Both the position numbers and the translations under genes were made by a program. The notes beneath the pieces are model-generated. The model worked only from the letters and a program-made list of their open reading frames with translations. It searched no databases and was not told the origin of the DNA. This document shows positions 18,134 through 27,181 of a stretch of 64,000 nucleotides of DNA, in pieces; positions within the stretch are counted from its first letter, which is position 1; every line of letters begins with the position of its first letter. Origin of the DNA: Leeuwenhoekiella sp. MAR_2009_132. Lineage in GTDB: Bacteria > Bacteroidota > Bacteroidia > Flavobacteriales > Flavobacteriaceae. The DNA lies in the NCBI RefSeq assembly GCF_000687915.1, contig NZ_JHZY01000002.1, forward strand, positions 372,001 to 436,000. Direction: 5' to 3'.

Positions 18134-18537
18134 GTCAGGCTGCAGACATAGTGCTTATAGATGATGATGATGTCTACTTATTTGTCGTAGGGCATATGTG
18201 CAATACCTATTGTCGGGATTTAAATGTTGTGACTATTACAGATGGCGAATTGGGTATTAATTATTTCAAAAAAGTAAAAGAAGATAATATACAGTTGCCT
18301 AAACTAATTTTATTAGATATAAACATGCCATATCTTGACGGTTGGGGATTTTTAAATGCTTTTAGAGAACATAAAATAGACCAGTTTGATGAGATTACGA
18401 TTTATTTGGTAACCTCATCAAATAGAAACTGTGATAAAATACGAATAGAAAGTTACCCTGAGTTAAACGGATTTATATTAAAACCAGTGCGTAAAAAAGA
18501 ACTGCATCAATTGCTTGAATCGGTTTTTAAAAAATAG
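18130..18537 (+). CDS. Response-regulator receiver protein coupled to the kinase
   Basis: A 135-residue single-domain receiver: acidic pocket DIVLIDDDDVYLF, acceptor Asp in LILLDINMPYLDGWGF, Thr/Ser switch in IYLVTSSNRN, Lys in FILKPVRKKE, and a complete alpha-5 helix (ELHQLLESVFKK). The start codon overlaps the kinase stop. It has no DNA-binding or enzymatic output, so signalling must pass to another protein, possibly the second receiver upstream or an Hpt/hybrid kinase elsewhere. Confidence 0.92.
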   Translation: MSQAADIVLIDDDDVYLFVVGHMCNTYCRDLNVVTITDGELGINYFKKVKEDNIQLPKLILLDINMPYLDGWGFLNAFREHKIDQFDEITIYLVTSSNRNCDKIRIESYPELNGFILKPVRKKELHQLLESVFKK

Positions 18538-18548
18538 CCAATTTAGAG

Positions 18549-18992
18549 TTACTTGATCTCAACAATTTTTATTACCTGATCTCTAAAAGTAACTGTTTCT
18601 CCTACCTGTGCACCAGTTAATAATTCTCCTATGGGTGATGCCGTTGAAATGCAATACACATTACCTGTTGCAAGTTTTAATTCTCCAAAAGGAATCCCAA
18701 TAAAATAACTGGCTTTATCTGTTAGAACTAAACTTCCGTCTCCTATAATAGTGTTAGGAGTAAGACTAATACGACTTAAAACTTCTTTTTGCTTTTCAGT
18801 TTGATCTATTTGTCCTTGCGTGCGCTCCATCTCCTGCTGAATCATTTCAACGCCGGTTTCATATTTATCACCTGCACTGCTTTTTCCGTCACTTTCTCGT
18901 GATTCTATAAGTCCTGCTTTGGTCTCACGCAGTTGTTCAAGACGTTTGTTTAAACGCTCTTTCAGTTCTTGTATAAGTTCTTTTTTTAACAT
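18549..18992 (-). CDS. GreA/GreB-family transcript-cleavage-factor-like protein
   Basis: A 147-residue protein with an N-terminal coiled coil (about residues 5-75) and a C-terminal FKBP-like GreA/B domain: ASYFIGIPFGELKLATGNVY and ISTASPIGELLTGAQVGE, the latter being the PxGxxLLGxxxGD-type motif. It probably binds the RNA polymerase secondary channel. The coiled-coil tip lacks an obvious DE acidic pair of standard GreA; instead there is SDGKSSAGDKYETG, so cleavage activity is uncertain. Flavobacterial homologues are sometimes mislabelled 3-oxoacyl-ACP synthase. Its gene converges with the receiver gene, with 11 bases between stops. Confidence 0.75.
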   Translation of the reverse strand: MLKKELIQELKERLNKRLEQLRETKAGLIESRESDGKSSAGDKYETGVEMIQQEMERTQGQIDQTEKQKEVLSRISLTPNTIIGDGSLVLTDKASYFIGIPFGELKLATGNVYCISTASPIGELLTGAQVGETVTFRDQVIKIVEIK

Positions 18993-19077
18993 TTGCAGAT
19001 TTATTTAAAGGCGGCGAAATTAAGCTAAAAGCGTTCACATACACAGTTGTTTATTTTAATTTAAGAATAAAATTTAC

Positions 19078-19671
19078 TTAATCTTTAATTACCTGTGTGT
19101 GTGATAGTTTGTCGTGAAAACCCTTTTTAAAAAGTAGAAAAGACAAACGATCAAAAGGGATAAGCCTGCATAAGGTAAGTATAAGTATCGCAAGCGCACC
19201 GGGTTTAGAACCATCAAGGTTTACTACTTTAGTTTTAGTAAAATACTTTCCCAGAGTTTTTTGAAAGAAATATTCAGATACGCCATAATAAACTAAAAAC
19301 AATATAAAGACCATACCATAACCTATACTTAAGAGCAGTTCATTATTGGATGTGCTAAATACAGCATCCAAAATAAATGTGCCTGCAAGAATTAAAAGTA
19401 TAAAAACCACAAAGTCTATGGTAAAATTTACAAACCGAACTCCAGAATTAGTGACATAAGACTGTATTTCCTGTACAGCTATATTTTGTTGTGCTGCTGC
19501 TTTAACTAAACTAGCCATTTGCATTTTAGAAACAGAACGTTTTGAGAGTTCGCGTTCTGCAGCTTTAACAGTATCCGGGTGGTGTTTATGAACTTCAACA
19601 GTAACAATTTTTACTAATTCTAAATCTGTATAGTTGCGAATGCTCGTATTTGCGATTTTTCCTGATGCCAT
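19078..19671 (-). CDS. RDD-family membrane protein
   Basis: A 197-residue inner-membrane protein. The N-terminal 80 residues are soluble and helical (SIRNYTDLELVKIVTVEVHK). After them the RDD signature GVRFVNFTIDFVVF opens the first transmembrane helix at about 90-115, followed by helices near 125-145 and a PGALAILILTLCRLIPFDRL segment. RDD proteins are poorly characterised; roles as ion exchangers or in protein trafficking have been proposed. The gene is transcribed in the same direction as the GreA-like gene but with an 85-bp gap. Confidence 0.75.
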   Translation of the reverse strand: MASGKIANTSIRNYTDLELVKIVTVEVHKHHPDTVKAAERELSKRSVSKMQMASLVKAAAQQNIAVQEIQSYVTNSGVRFVNFTIDFVVFILLILAGTFILDAVFSTSNNELLLSIGYGMVFILFLVYYGVSEYFFQKTLGKYFTKTKVVNLDGSKPGALAILILTLCRLIPFDRLSFLLFKKGFHDKLSHTQVIKD

Positions 19672-19746
19672 TTTTAAATTTAGATAGTATTAGTGTTGTA
19701 TTTCAATTCTTATAATGCAAAAATTCACCTCGTTAATCGTTTGTCA

Positions 19747-20742
19747 CTAGTTCTTTAAAAAACTTTTTAAAGGAACTATAAATTTTTCAAAACGTTCTAT
19801 ATGGGGTAGGTGACCGGTATTTTCGATTTCTACTAACGTGCTGTTAGAGATTTTTTGTTGAGTAACTTTACCTAGCCTATCATACAATCCCATCGTTTTA
19901 CGTATGTTTTCAGATACTAAAGGTTTGCCTAAAGCAGTACGGTCGCGGGTACCTATAATTAATAATGTAGGTACTTTAAGTTCAGAAAATTCATAGACAA
20001 CAGGTTGTGTAAAAATCATATCATAGGTAAGTGCAGCGTTCCAGGCAATGGTTTTATATTCAGAATTGAGTGTCCACCCTGCTAATAAGTTCACCCACTC
20101 ATCATAAGCAGGATCCCAATTCCCATCATAATAGCTTTCTAATTGATATTTTTTAATAGCCTTATAATCCTTTTTAAGTTCGTTCTCATACCACCATTCA
20201 ACAGGTTTGTAGGGCACTTTTAATTTCCAGTCTTCAAGACCAATAGGATTTTCAAGAATCAATTTTTCAGTAATTTCAGGAAACATAAGCGCAAATCGTG
20301 TCGCGAGCATACCACCCATAGAATGTCCTAAAACTGCTGTATTAGATATACCTATAGCGTCTAGAACTGCTTTGGTATTTAACGCCAGTTGTTGAAAGGT
20401 ATAGTGAAAATGGTCTGGTTTTGAAGATTTTCCAAATCCTATTTGATCAGGAACTACTACCCGGTAACCTTCGGCAGTTAATGCATCAATAGTAGTTTTC
20501 CAGTAGGCACCGTTAAAGTTTTTACCGTGCAGCAGCATTATATTTTTACCGTTATAATTGTTCGGTTTCACATCCATATAAGCCATTTCTAATTCTTGAT
20601 TTTGAATCGAAATTGTTATGCTGCTTACTTCATAAGGATATTCGTAGTTATTAAGTTGCAGATCTAGAAGTTGTAATTGGCTTTCCTGGGCAAAAACTAA
20701 AGAAGCGAAAAGTATAAACAGAGAGAGAATTGTATTTTTCAA
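19747..20742 (-). CDS. Secreted alpha/beta hydrolase
   Basis: A 331-residue alpha/beta-hydrolase with a signal peptide (MKNTILSLFILFASLVFAQ). The oxyanion region is MLLHGKNFNGAYW and the nucleophile elbow GHSMGGMLA. The catalytic Asp lies in LIIGTRDRTALGK and His in ENTGHLPHIERF. The cap region is inserted between about residues 165 and 260. The substrate is unknown; esters or small amides are typical. It is probably periplasmic and monocistronic. Confidence 0.87.
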   Translation of the reverse strand: MKNTILSLFILFASLVFAQESQLQLLDLQLNNYEYPYEVSSITISIQNQELEMAYMDVKPNNYNGKNIMLLHGKNFNGAYWKTTIDALTAEGYRVVVPDQIGFGKSSKPDHFHYTFQQLALNTKAVLDAIGISNTAVLGHSMGGMLATRFALMFPEITEKLILENPIGLEDWKLKVPYKPVEWWYENELKKDYKAIKKYQLESYYDGNWDPAYDEWVNLLAGWTLNSEYKTIAWNAALTYDMIFTQPVVYEFSELKVPTLLIIGTRDRTALGKPLVSENIRKTMGLYDRLGKVTQQKISNSTLVEIENTGHLPHIERFEKFIVPLKSFLKN

Positions 20743-20895
20743 GGGCTGAAAATTTTAATTTATTGCGGTGGTTTACTATTCAAGATTACTAAAACTAAAT
20801 GAGCTGCTCAATTCTTTAGTATTTCTTTATAGCCGTTAATACGCTTATTTTATAACGGAAAGAATCTCTAAATTGTGGCTTCAAAACTTTCTTTT

Positions 20896-21816
20896 ATGAA
20901 CTCATCTCACCTCAGCAGACGCAACTCACTGAAGCTTTTTGCCTTAACCGGAACAACAATTTTAGCAATGCCTAATCTGTTATTAAGTTGTGATAGCAAA
21001 AGAGATTTTAAAATCCGTTTTGGAATTTTGACAGACTCCCATTATGCAAATCGGGAACCGGTGGGAACTCGTTTTTATAAAGATTCTATTCCTAAAATGA
21101 GAGAAGCAATTGCAACTTTAAGCACTCAAAAATTAGATTTTCTGATTCATTTGGGTGATTTTAAAGATCAGGATGCAGGTGCAAAAACGGAAGATACACT
21201 TGGTTACCTTAAAAAGATAGAAGCTGTTTTTCAAGAGTTTGAAGGAGCAAACTATCACGCGCTGGGTAACCACGACGTTGACAGTATTACCAAAGAGCAG
21301 TTTCTAAAAAAAATTCTAAATACCGGCCAGCAAATTGCACAAAGCTATTATGCATATACGGCAAATGGAATGCAGTTTATTGTATTAGATGCAAATTATG
21401 ATGCAGATGGAACTTCGCATCATTTTGCCGAAGGATCAGATTGGGAAAATGCTACTATTCCTAAAAAAGAGGTGGACTGGTTTGCAAATTTATTGGCAAA
21501 CTCAGATTTGCCTACCGTTGTTTTTTGCCATCATCCCTTATATGAATATTATAAAGAGGGTTCAAAATTTCACGTGACTAATTACGCCGAAATTCAACAA
21601 TTAATGGAGGCAAACGGAAACGTGATTGCGTGCTTTCACGGCCACGTACACGCTGAAGATTTAAAGGAGATCAATGGCATACACTACATTACCCAACTGG
21701 GTATGGTAGATTATGAAGGACTTGAAAATAATACTTTTAGTCTGGTAGAAATCACACCCAATCAATTGAAAATAGAAGGGTATAAGCGTGCATCAAATAA
21801 GCATATTACGCTTTGA
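20896..21816 (+). CDS. Tat-type lipoprotein metallophosphoesterase
   Basis: Calcineurin-like phosphoesterase. The metal-binding motifs appear in order: GILTDSHYA (D-x-H), LIHLGDFKD (GD), HALGNHDVD (GNHD), VFCHHPLYE and CFHGHVHAED (GH-x-H). The start at 20896 gives MNSSHLSRRNSLKLFALTG, with a twin-arginine motif (SRRNSLK), a hydrophobic stretch and a lipobox (NLLLSC) at about residue 32. It would therefore be folded in the cytoplasm, exported by Tat and lipidated. A GTG at 20875 in the same frame would add seven residues. The substrate is unknown; phosphodiesters or purple-acid-phosphatase-like activity are possible. It converges with the Lrp gene, with one base between stops. Confidence 0.85.
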   Translation: MNSSHLSRRNSLKLFALTGTTILAMPNLLLSCDSKRDFKIRFGILTDSHYANREPVGTRFYKDSIPKMREAIATLSTQKLDFLIHLGDFKDQDAGAKTEDTLGYLKKIEAVFQEFEGANYHALGNHDVDSITKEQFLKKILNTGQQIAQSYYAYTANGMQFIVLDANYDADGTSHHFAEGSDWENATIPKKEVDWFANLLANSDLPTVVFCHHPLYEYYKEGSKFHVTNYAEIQQLMEANGNVIACFHGHVHAEDLKEINGIHYITQLGMVDYEGLENNTFSLVEITPNQLKIEGYKRASNKHITL

Positions 21817-21817
21817 T

Positions 21818-22279
21818 TTAAAAATCTATAGCCGTGGTATTGTGTATTTCTTTCAGTACAAAATAACTTTCTAATACGCCTATATTCTGAATTTTTGAAA
21901 GTTTACTGCGCACAAACTCGTGGTACTCTTCAAGGCCTCCTAAATGAATTTTTAAGAAAAAATCTACTTTACCCGCCATATGGTAGCATTCCTGTACTTC
22001 AACAAGTTCTTTAATCTGGCGTTCAAACGTGTCTATAAAACCCTCATTGTGATAGCGAAGGGATACCATACAAATTGCTGTTACCGGCCTATTAAGCATT
22101 TTTTTATCTAAAATGGCTACATAGTTTTTTATATATCCCTTTTTCTCTAAGCGCCGTATTCGCTCGTATACAGGCGATGCCGTTAGGTGTAGTTGTTCTG
22201 CAATGTCTTTTGTTGTTTTCTTCGCATCTTCCTGTAGTATTCTTAAAATTTTCAAATCGGTTTCATCAAGTGTTTCCAT
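21818..22279 (-). CDS. Lrp/AsnC-family transcriptional regulator
   Basis: A 153-residue regulator with an N-terminal winged helix-turn-helix (LDETDLKILRILQEDAKKTT, then LHLTASPVYERIRRLEKKGY) and a C-terminal RAM ligand-binding domain (YHMAGKVDFFLKIHLGGLEE). I chose the ATG at 22279 because METLDETDLKIL is the standard start; the open frame runs upstream to 22342 with non-family sequence. It is transcribed divergently from tdh-kbl, 163 bp apart. Lrp proteins commonly sense amino acids, so control of the threonine operon is a reasonable inference, not proven. Confidence 0.9.
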   Translation of the reverse strand: METLDETDLKILRILQEDAKKTTKDIAEQLHLTASPVYERIRRLEKKGYIKNYVAILDKKMLNRPVTAICMVSLRYHNEGFIDTFERQIKELVEVQECYHMAGKVDFFLKIHLGGLEEYHEFVRSKLSKIQNIGVLESYFVLKEIHNTTAIDF

Positions 22280-22442
22280 AAAGAGAATTTTACTGTTTAT
22301 AAGGATAGTAAAAGGATGAATTAGATTATACCTTGGTAACAATCCTATTTTAAAGATAAATTTACTTAATTTATAGGATTTAGCAGTTTATTATATGGTT
22401 TGGGTACTCTTTTTTCTAATTTTATATTGAAATAAAGTTGTT

Positions 22443-23405
22443 ATGAAAGAGCCAAAAATATTAATTACCGGAGCCTTTGGTCAGTTGGGAACAGCACTTA
22501 CTGATGCGCTAATATCTAAATACGGATCTGATGCTGTAGTAGCTACAGATCTTCATATACGAGAAGGATTTAGTTGCAAAACCTTAAAGCTTGATGCTAC
22601 AGATATTCAAGCATTAGATGAAGTTGTAAGACAACAAAAAATCACTCAGATTTACCACCTTGCAGCAATATTATCTGCAAAAGGAGAAGAGAAACCTCTG
22701 CAAACATGGGATTTAAACAATTCTACTTTTTTTAATGTTCTTGAAGTAGCGCGTTTAAATGCTATTAAAAAGGTGTTTTTCCCAAGTTCAATAGCTGTTT
22801 TTGGTCCAGATGCTCGCAAAGAATACGTGTCTCACGATTTTGCGCTGCATCCTACAACTGTTTACGGTATAAGTAAAGTAGCCGGTGAGCATTGGGCACG
22901 TTATTACAATGCTAAATACGACTTAGATGTACGTTGCTTACGTTATCCCGGTCTAATAAGTTATCAATCCTTTCCCGGTGGAGGTACAACAGATTATGCA
23001 GTAGATATCTTTCATAAAGCAATTAATGGAGAAAATTTTGTAAGTTATCTTCAAGAAGATACGCAGTTACCTATGTTATATATGGATGATGCCATTGAAG
23101 CAACACTTCAATTAATGGAAGCACCTAAGGAAGCTATAAAAACAGTAGGTTATAACATTCAGGGAATTAGTTTTTCACCTAAAGAGCTTTTAGAAGCGAT
23201 TCAAAAACACATTCCAGAATTTAAAGCCGCGTACAAACCAGATCATAGACAAGCAATTGCAGAAAGCTGGCCTATATCACTAGACGATCGTGCTGCACAG
23301 GCAGAGTGGGGTTGGAAACCAAAATACGATCTTGCAAAAATGACTCAGGAAATGCTGAAGCAACTTGAGTTAAAAAAAAATAACAGTCAGAAACAACACG
23401 CATAA
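22443..23405 (+). CDS. tdh: L-threonine 3-dehydrogenase, SDR/epimerase type
   Basis: NAD-dependent oxidation of L-threonine to 2-amino-3-ketobutyrate. This is the short-chain dehydrogenase (UDP-galactose epimerase-like) form, not the zinc alcohol-dehydrogenase form. The Rossmann motif is ILITGAFGQLGTAL, the catalytic Ser region FFPSSIAVFGP, and Tyr/Lys are in VYGISKVAGE. RCLRYPGLISYQSFPGGGTT is characteristic of this TDH subfamily. The 320-residue length is normal. The next gene (kbl) begins 10 bases after the stop, so the two enzymes are made together. Confidence 0.92.
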   Translation: MKEPKILITGAFGQLGTALTDALISKYGSDAVVATDLHIREGFSCKTLKLDATDIQALDEVVRQQKITQIYHLAAILSAKGEEKPLQTWDLNNSTFFNVLEVARLNAIKKVFFPSSIAVFGPDARKEYVSHDFALHPTTVYGISKVAGEHWARYYNAKYDLDVRCLRYPGLISYQSFPGGGTTDYAVDIFHKAINGENFVSYLQEDTQLPMLYMDDAIEATLQLMEAPKEAIKTVGYNIQGISFSPKELLEAIQKHIPEFKAAYKPDHRQAIAESWPISLDDRAAQAEWGWKPKYDLAKMTQEMLKQLELKKNNSQKQHA

Positions 23406-23415
23406 AAATCACACT

Positions 23416-24603
23416 ATGTTTACATCAGTAAGAGAAAATATACAGAACGAACTAGAAGAAATACGGGAAGCCGGTCTTTATAAAGAAGAACGCATAATAA
23501 CTACACCTCAACGGGCTAAAATAAATACACAAAACGGATCTGAGGTTTTAAACTTTTGCGCAAACAATTATTTAGGTCTTTCTGCACATCCAGATATTAT
23601 TGAGGCAGGAATTTCAGCGATTAAAACACATGGTTTTGGTCTTTCTTCTGTACGTTTTATTTGTGGAACTCAAGACATTCACAAAGAGTTAGAGCGTAAA
23701 ACTGCTGAATTTTTAGGCACCGAAGATTGTATTTTATATGCTGCAGCTTTTGATGCTAACGGCGGTGTTTTTGAACCTATTTTAGGCAAAGAAGATGCGA
23801 TTATTTCTGACGAGTTAAATCACGCCAGTATTATAGACGGCATACGTTTATGTAAAGCTGCCCGTCACCGATACAGTCATAACAATATGGACGCTCTGGA
23901 AGAAGAATTGAAAAAAGCTTCAGGAGCCCGAAGAAAGTTAATTGTTACAGACGGCGTATTTTCTATGGATGGTACAATTGCACAACTGGACAAAATTTGT
24001 GATCTGGCCGATAAATACGATGCTATGCTAATGGTAGATGATTGCCACGCCACCGGTTTTATAGGTGAGAACGGTAAAGGTAGTCACGAGTACAATAATG
24101 TGATGGGACGTGTTGATATCATTACTGGAACCTACGGTAAGGCCTTAGGTGGCGCTTCTGGTGGTTTTACTGCTGCCCGAAAAGAGATTGTAGATATGCT
24201 GCGTCAAAAATCGAGACCGTATCTATTTTCAAATACGCTGGCTCCCGCAATTGCAGGAGCATCTATAAAAGCTATAGATATGTTGAGCACTTCTGCAGAT
24301 TTAATTGCAAAAGTTCAAAACAACGCAAAACGTTTTAGAAAAGAAATGACAGATGCAGGCTTTGATATTATACCGGGAGTGCATCCTATTGTTCCTATAA
24401 TGCTGTACGATGCTAAGGTCGCTCAGGAATTTGCAGCAAAATTATTAGAAGAAGGTATTTATGTGATTGCATTTTTCTATCCGGTAGTGCCGCAAGAAAA
24501 AGCACGTATTCGAGTACAGTTATCTGCAGCTCATGAAGATGAGCATATCACAAAAGCAGTTGCAGCATTTACTAAAGTAGGTAAGCAGCTGGGAGTTATT
24601 TAA
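23416..24603 (+). CDS. kbl: Glycine C-acetyltransferase (2-amino-3-ketobutyrate CoA ligase)
   Basis: PLP enzyme of the alpha-oxoamine synthase family that cleaves 2-amino-3-ketobutyrate with CoA into glycine and acetyl-CoA. The Schiff-base lysine is in GTYGKALGGASGG. NYLGLSAHPD, GFGLSSVRFICGTQ and DDCHATGFIGENGKG are canonical. The 395-residue length fits. With tdh it forms the two-step threonine degradation route, and glycine can then enter the GlyA reaction. Confidence 0.95.
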   Translation: MFTSVRENIQNELEEIREAGLYKEERIITTPQRAKINTQNGSEVLNFCANNYLGLSAHPDIIEAGISAIKTHGFGLSSVRFICGTQDIHKELERKTAEFLGTEDCILYAAAFDANGGVFEPILGKEDAIISDELNHASIIDGIRLCKAARHRYSHNNMDALEEELKKASGARRKLIVTDGVFSMDGTIAQLDKICDLADKYDAMLMVDDCHATGFIGENGKGSHEYNNVMGRVDIITGTYGKALGGASGGFTAARKEIVDMLRQKSRPYLFSNTLAPAIAGASIKAIDMLSTSADLIAKVQNNAKRFRKEMTDAGFDIIPGVHPIVPIMLYDAKVAQEFAAKLLEEGIYVIAFFYPVVPQEKARIRVQLSAAHEDEHITKAVAAFTKVGKQLGVI

Positions 24604-24629
24604 AATTAAAATTGCGTTTAATTCTAAAG

Positions 24630-24660
24630 TGCCTTGCGTTTATCGTAAGGCATTTTTTGT
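24630..24660 (+). terminator. Rho-independent terminator of tdh-kbl
   Basis: TGCCTTGCG (24630-24638) pairs with CGTAAGGCA (24644-24652), including one G-T pair, followed by TTTTTTGTTTT. It lies 27 bp past the kbl stop. Confidence 0.85.
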
Positions 24661-24742
24661 TTTACAAAGACTTGAATTGGGGAAAATTTAATTAAAATGT
24701 GAAATAAACACTTATATTTAAACTTTGCTAAATTTCACTAAA

Positions 24743-25771
24743 ATGAAACTCTTTAAATTTTCCATTTGTTTTATAATGCTATTTACCGTTTTGTATTTAC
24801 AAAGCTGTAAACCTGTGGCAAAACTGCGAGATAGCAGTAAAATAACCTATAATAATCCCATTGTACCCCAGCGTGCAGACCCGTGGGTGTATAAAGATAC
24901 AGACGGGACTTATTATTTTATTGCTACCGTCCCTGAATATGATCGTATAGAACTACGCCAATCAAAATCACTTAATGGCTTAGGTACTGCGGAATCTAAA
25001 GTGATCTGGACAAAACATAACACTGGCATTATGGGAGCGCATATCTGGGCTCCAGAATTGCATAAAATTGACGGGAAATGGATTATTTATTTTGCAGCGG
25101 GAGATGTCGAAGATGTTTGGCATATACGTATGTATGCACTTTCAAATTCATCAGAAAACCCGTTGGAAGGAGAATGGGTTGAGGAAGGTCAAATTAAGAC
25201 TGAAAGAGATTCATTTTCGCTAGATGCTACTACATTTGAACATAATGGAGAACGCTATTTAATATGGGCACAAAGTGTTCGGGAAGGAGAAAACACCTCC
25301 CTGGTACTGTCTAAAATGGAAACTCCTACACAACTTAAAGGGGAAGAATTAATTATATCAGATCCTGAATTTGACTGGGAGCGTGTAGGTTATAAGGTAA
25401 ATGAAGGTCCCGCAGTGATCCAACGTAACGGTAAAATTTTTGTTACTTATTCTGCAAGTGCAACAGATAGTAATTATGCTATAGGTTTGCTCTGGGTAGA
25501 TGAGCAAGCAGATTTAATGAATTTAGCAAACTGGCATAAATCTGAAACTCCTGTATTTTCAACAAATGAAGAAGTAAGAAGATATGGTCCCGGTCACAGT
25601 TCGTTTACTGTTGCTGAAGATGGTAAAACAGATGTATTAATTTATCATGCACGTGTTTATAAACAAATACGCGGAAACTCGCTACAAGACTTTAACAGGC
25701 ACACACGAGCTCGTATTGTTAACTGGGATGAGAAGGGTTTTCCAGACTTTAGGCGATCTGAAACAGATTAA
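24743..25771 (+). CDS. Lipoprotein glycoside hydrolase family 43-like
   Basis: Five-bladed beta-propeller glycosidase, probably acting on arabinose- or xylose-containing side chains. After a lipoprotein signal (FTVLYLQSC) the domain starts with NPIVPQRADPWVYKDTDGTY, whose DPW Asp is the GH43 general base. GAHIWAPELHKIDGKW and VNEGPAVIQRNGKIFVTYSA follow, the latter with the putative general acid Glu. The length of about 342 residues matches the single-domain exo-acting GH43 group often annotated alpha-L-arabinofuranosidase. I start it at 24743 (MKLFKFSICF); the frame also has an ATG at 24725. It is near, but not part of, the carbohydrate locus at 35-47 kb. Confidence 0.85.
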   Translation: MKLFKFSICFIMLFTVLYLQSCKPVAKLRDSSKITYNNPIVPQRADPWVYKDTDGTYYFIATVPEYDRIELRQSKSLNGLGTAESKVIWTKHNTGIMGAHIWAPELHKIDGKWIIYFAAGDVEDVWHIRMYALSNSSENPLEGEWVEEGQIKTERDSFSLDATTFEHNGERYLIWAQSVREGENTSLVLSKMETPTQLKGEELIISDPEFDWERVGYKVNEGPAVIQRNGKIFVTYSASATDSNYAIGLLWVDEQADLMNLANWHKSETPVFSTNEEVRRYGPGHSSFTVAEDGKTDVLIYHARVYKQIRGNSLQDFNRHTRARIVNWDEKGFPDFRRSETD

Positions 25772-25795
25772 TGAACACATTTTTAATCTTAAAAA

Positions 25796-25833
25796 AAAAA
25801 GCCTCAATTCTAATTTTGAAATGAGGCTTTTTT
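25796..25833. terminator. Terminator between the GH43 and DUF4861 genes
   Basis: AAAAAGCCTCA (25796-25806) and TGAGGCTTTTTT (25822-25833) form a good stem with long A and T tracts, located between converging genes. It probably works in both directions. Confidence 0.85.
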
Positions 25834-25850
25834 GTGGGTTTAGAATTGAT

Positions 25851-27038
25851 TTATTTAGAAAAACTAACCTGTAATGGGTTTGATAATTTTTCTGAAGTTG
25901 TATTTAAAAAAGCAAGCCATTCCTGCTCATTTGCAAACTGGCCGCTTTTTTTCCAACCAAAACCTGCATAATAAATCACTTTATTATTCTCAACGTTTAT
26001 ATGCGCGTAGAGGTTACTTTCATCTTGCTTTGGTGTAAGATACTTTTCTGTAGCTTGAAGCCCTTGCGGAATAATTAGCGCCGAACCTAAATCAGAATCA
26101 TCAATGTGTTCCCAGTAAGAAATCCATTTATTTTCTTCATTTACTGAAGTTTTCCCGGTGTTGGAGTGTAAGGTAAGGCCCGCAGAAACAGTATCTGCAC
26201 CGGTAATTGTGATTTCAAACTTAGAAAAATTGCTTCCGTAGTCGAGAGATATTTTTTTCTGCTCGGTTATTTGGGTTCCATTAGCATCCCAATTTTCGTA
26301 CTCGAGAATAAAACTGGTGCGTAAGGGTCCTGTCGCTAAAGTCTTCCACGTAGTGAAATTTTTAGAATAGTAATAAGTTGAATCTTTTTTTACAGCAATA
26401 CCACCTATTCCTCGACTTGCACCTACGTGAAAATTATCTAAACCTTCGCCTGTATCTTCGTGATAGGTTCCCGCTCCCGAAGTCATTTTTTTATACCATT
26501 TATTAATTATAGGGTAATCAACTCGCTTAAGCCAGGCGTCTATTCCGCTTGACAATGTACCACCGGGTACATTATCTTCAACCATTTTTTGAGCCACGGG
26601 ACCATAAGTTCTAAACGCCACTTTGTTATTTTCCCAGGCATAATCATCTGTACGCTCAGGTACAAAACGCGAATAAACAGCAGGGTTTTCTGTTTTTGCT
26701 TCAGATCTTTTTGAGATGCTTATAAGATTGTAAGTATTTGCACTTTTAGCAGCTATTTTAGGCTGAAAAATAACCACATCTGCTACGCCATCACCATCTT
26801 CATCAACTAACTGACTCGTTAAAGTATCTTTAGACTTTGGGTATATAACGGCTACGGTCGTTGCTGTGTCTTTAATATTAAACGCAGTTACCCGGTTGAG
26901 ATCTACAGATACTGTTTCAAAAGAACGTTCTGTATTTAAAGTATTTGTAACCGTTACGTGTAAAGCAGAATTTTTAACCCCACAACTCGATAAAGCTAGC
27001 AGTGTGGTGCCAAGAAAGACAATTTTAGAATAGTGCAT
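25851..27038 (-). CDS. DUF4861-family lipoprotein
   Basis: A 395-residue lipoprotein (TTLLALSSCGVKNS, lipobox Cys at about residue 19). The N-terminal part is a beta-sandwich (SALHVTVTNTLNTERSFETV). The main domain has WENNKVAFRTYGP, GIDAWLKRVDYPIINKWYKK, and YHEDTGEGLDNFHVGASRG, hallmark segments of DUF4861. Proteins of this family occur in polysaccharide utilisation loci, often with pectin- or glycosaminoglycan-active enzymes, but I know of no firmly assigned activity. VDEDGDGVADVVIFQ resembles a short calcium-binding loop. It may work with the neighbouring GH43, although it is transcribed towards it. Confidence 0.8.
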   Translation of the reverse strand: MHYSKIVFLGTTLLALSSCGVKNSALHVTVTNTLNTERSFETVSVDLNRVTAFNIKDTATTVAVIYPKSKDTLTSQLVDEDGDGVADVVIFQPKIAAKSANTYNLISISKRSEAKTENPAVYSRFVPERTDDYAWENNKVAFRTYGPVAQKMVEDNVPGGTLSSGIDAWLKRVDYPIINKWYKKMTSGAGTYHEDTGEGLDNFHVGASRGIGGIAVKKDSTYYYSKNFTTWKTLATGPLRTSFILEYENWDANGTQITEQKKISLDYGSNFSKFEITITGADTVSAGLTLHSNTGKTSVNEENKWISYWEHIDDSDLGSALIIPQGLQATEKYLTPKQDESNLYAHINVENNKVIYYAGFGWKKSGQFANEQEWLAFLNTTSEKLSNPLQVSFSK

Positions 27039-27181
27039 GGAACTGGATTAGAGTTATCAAAATTTTGAAATCCGAAGTTAGCGCACTTTTCTTTTCTATT
27101 AAAGCATTTGACTAAGAGATTAAATAAGAAGAAGTTTTAGCTATACCTATTCAAATATATAAAAGCTATGTTATTTCTTTT

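Noticed and set aside
24715..24730. Promoter-like TAAACTTTG upstream of the GH43 gene
   Set aside because: Has three bases rather than two between TA and TTTG, and would leave almost no leader before the start codon.
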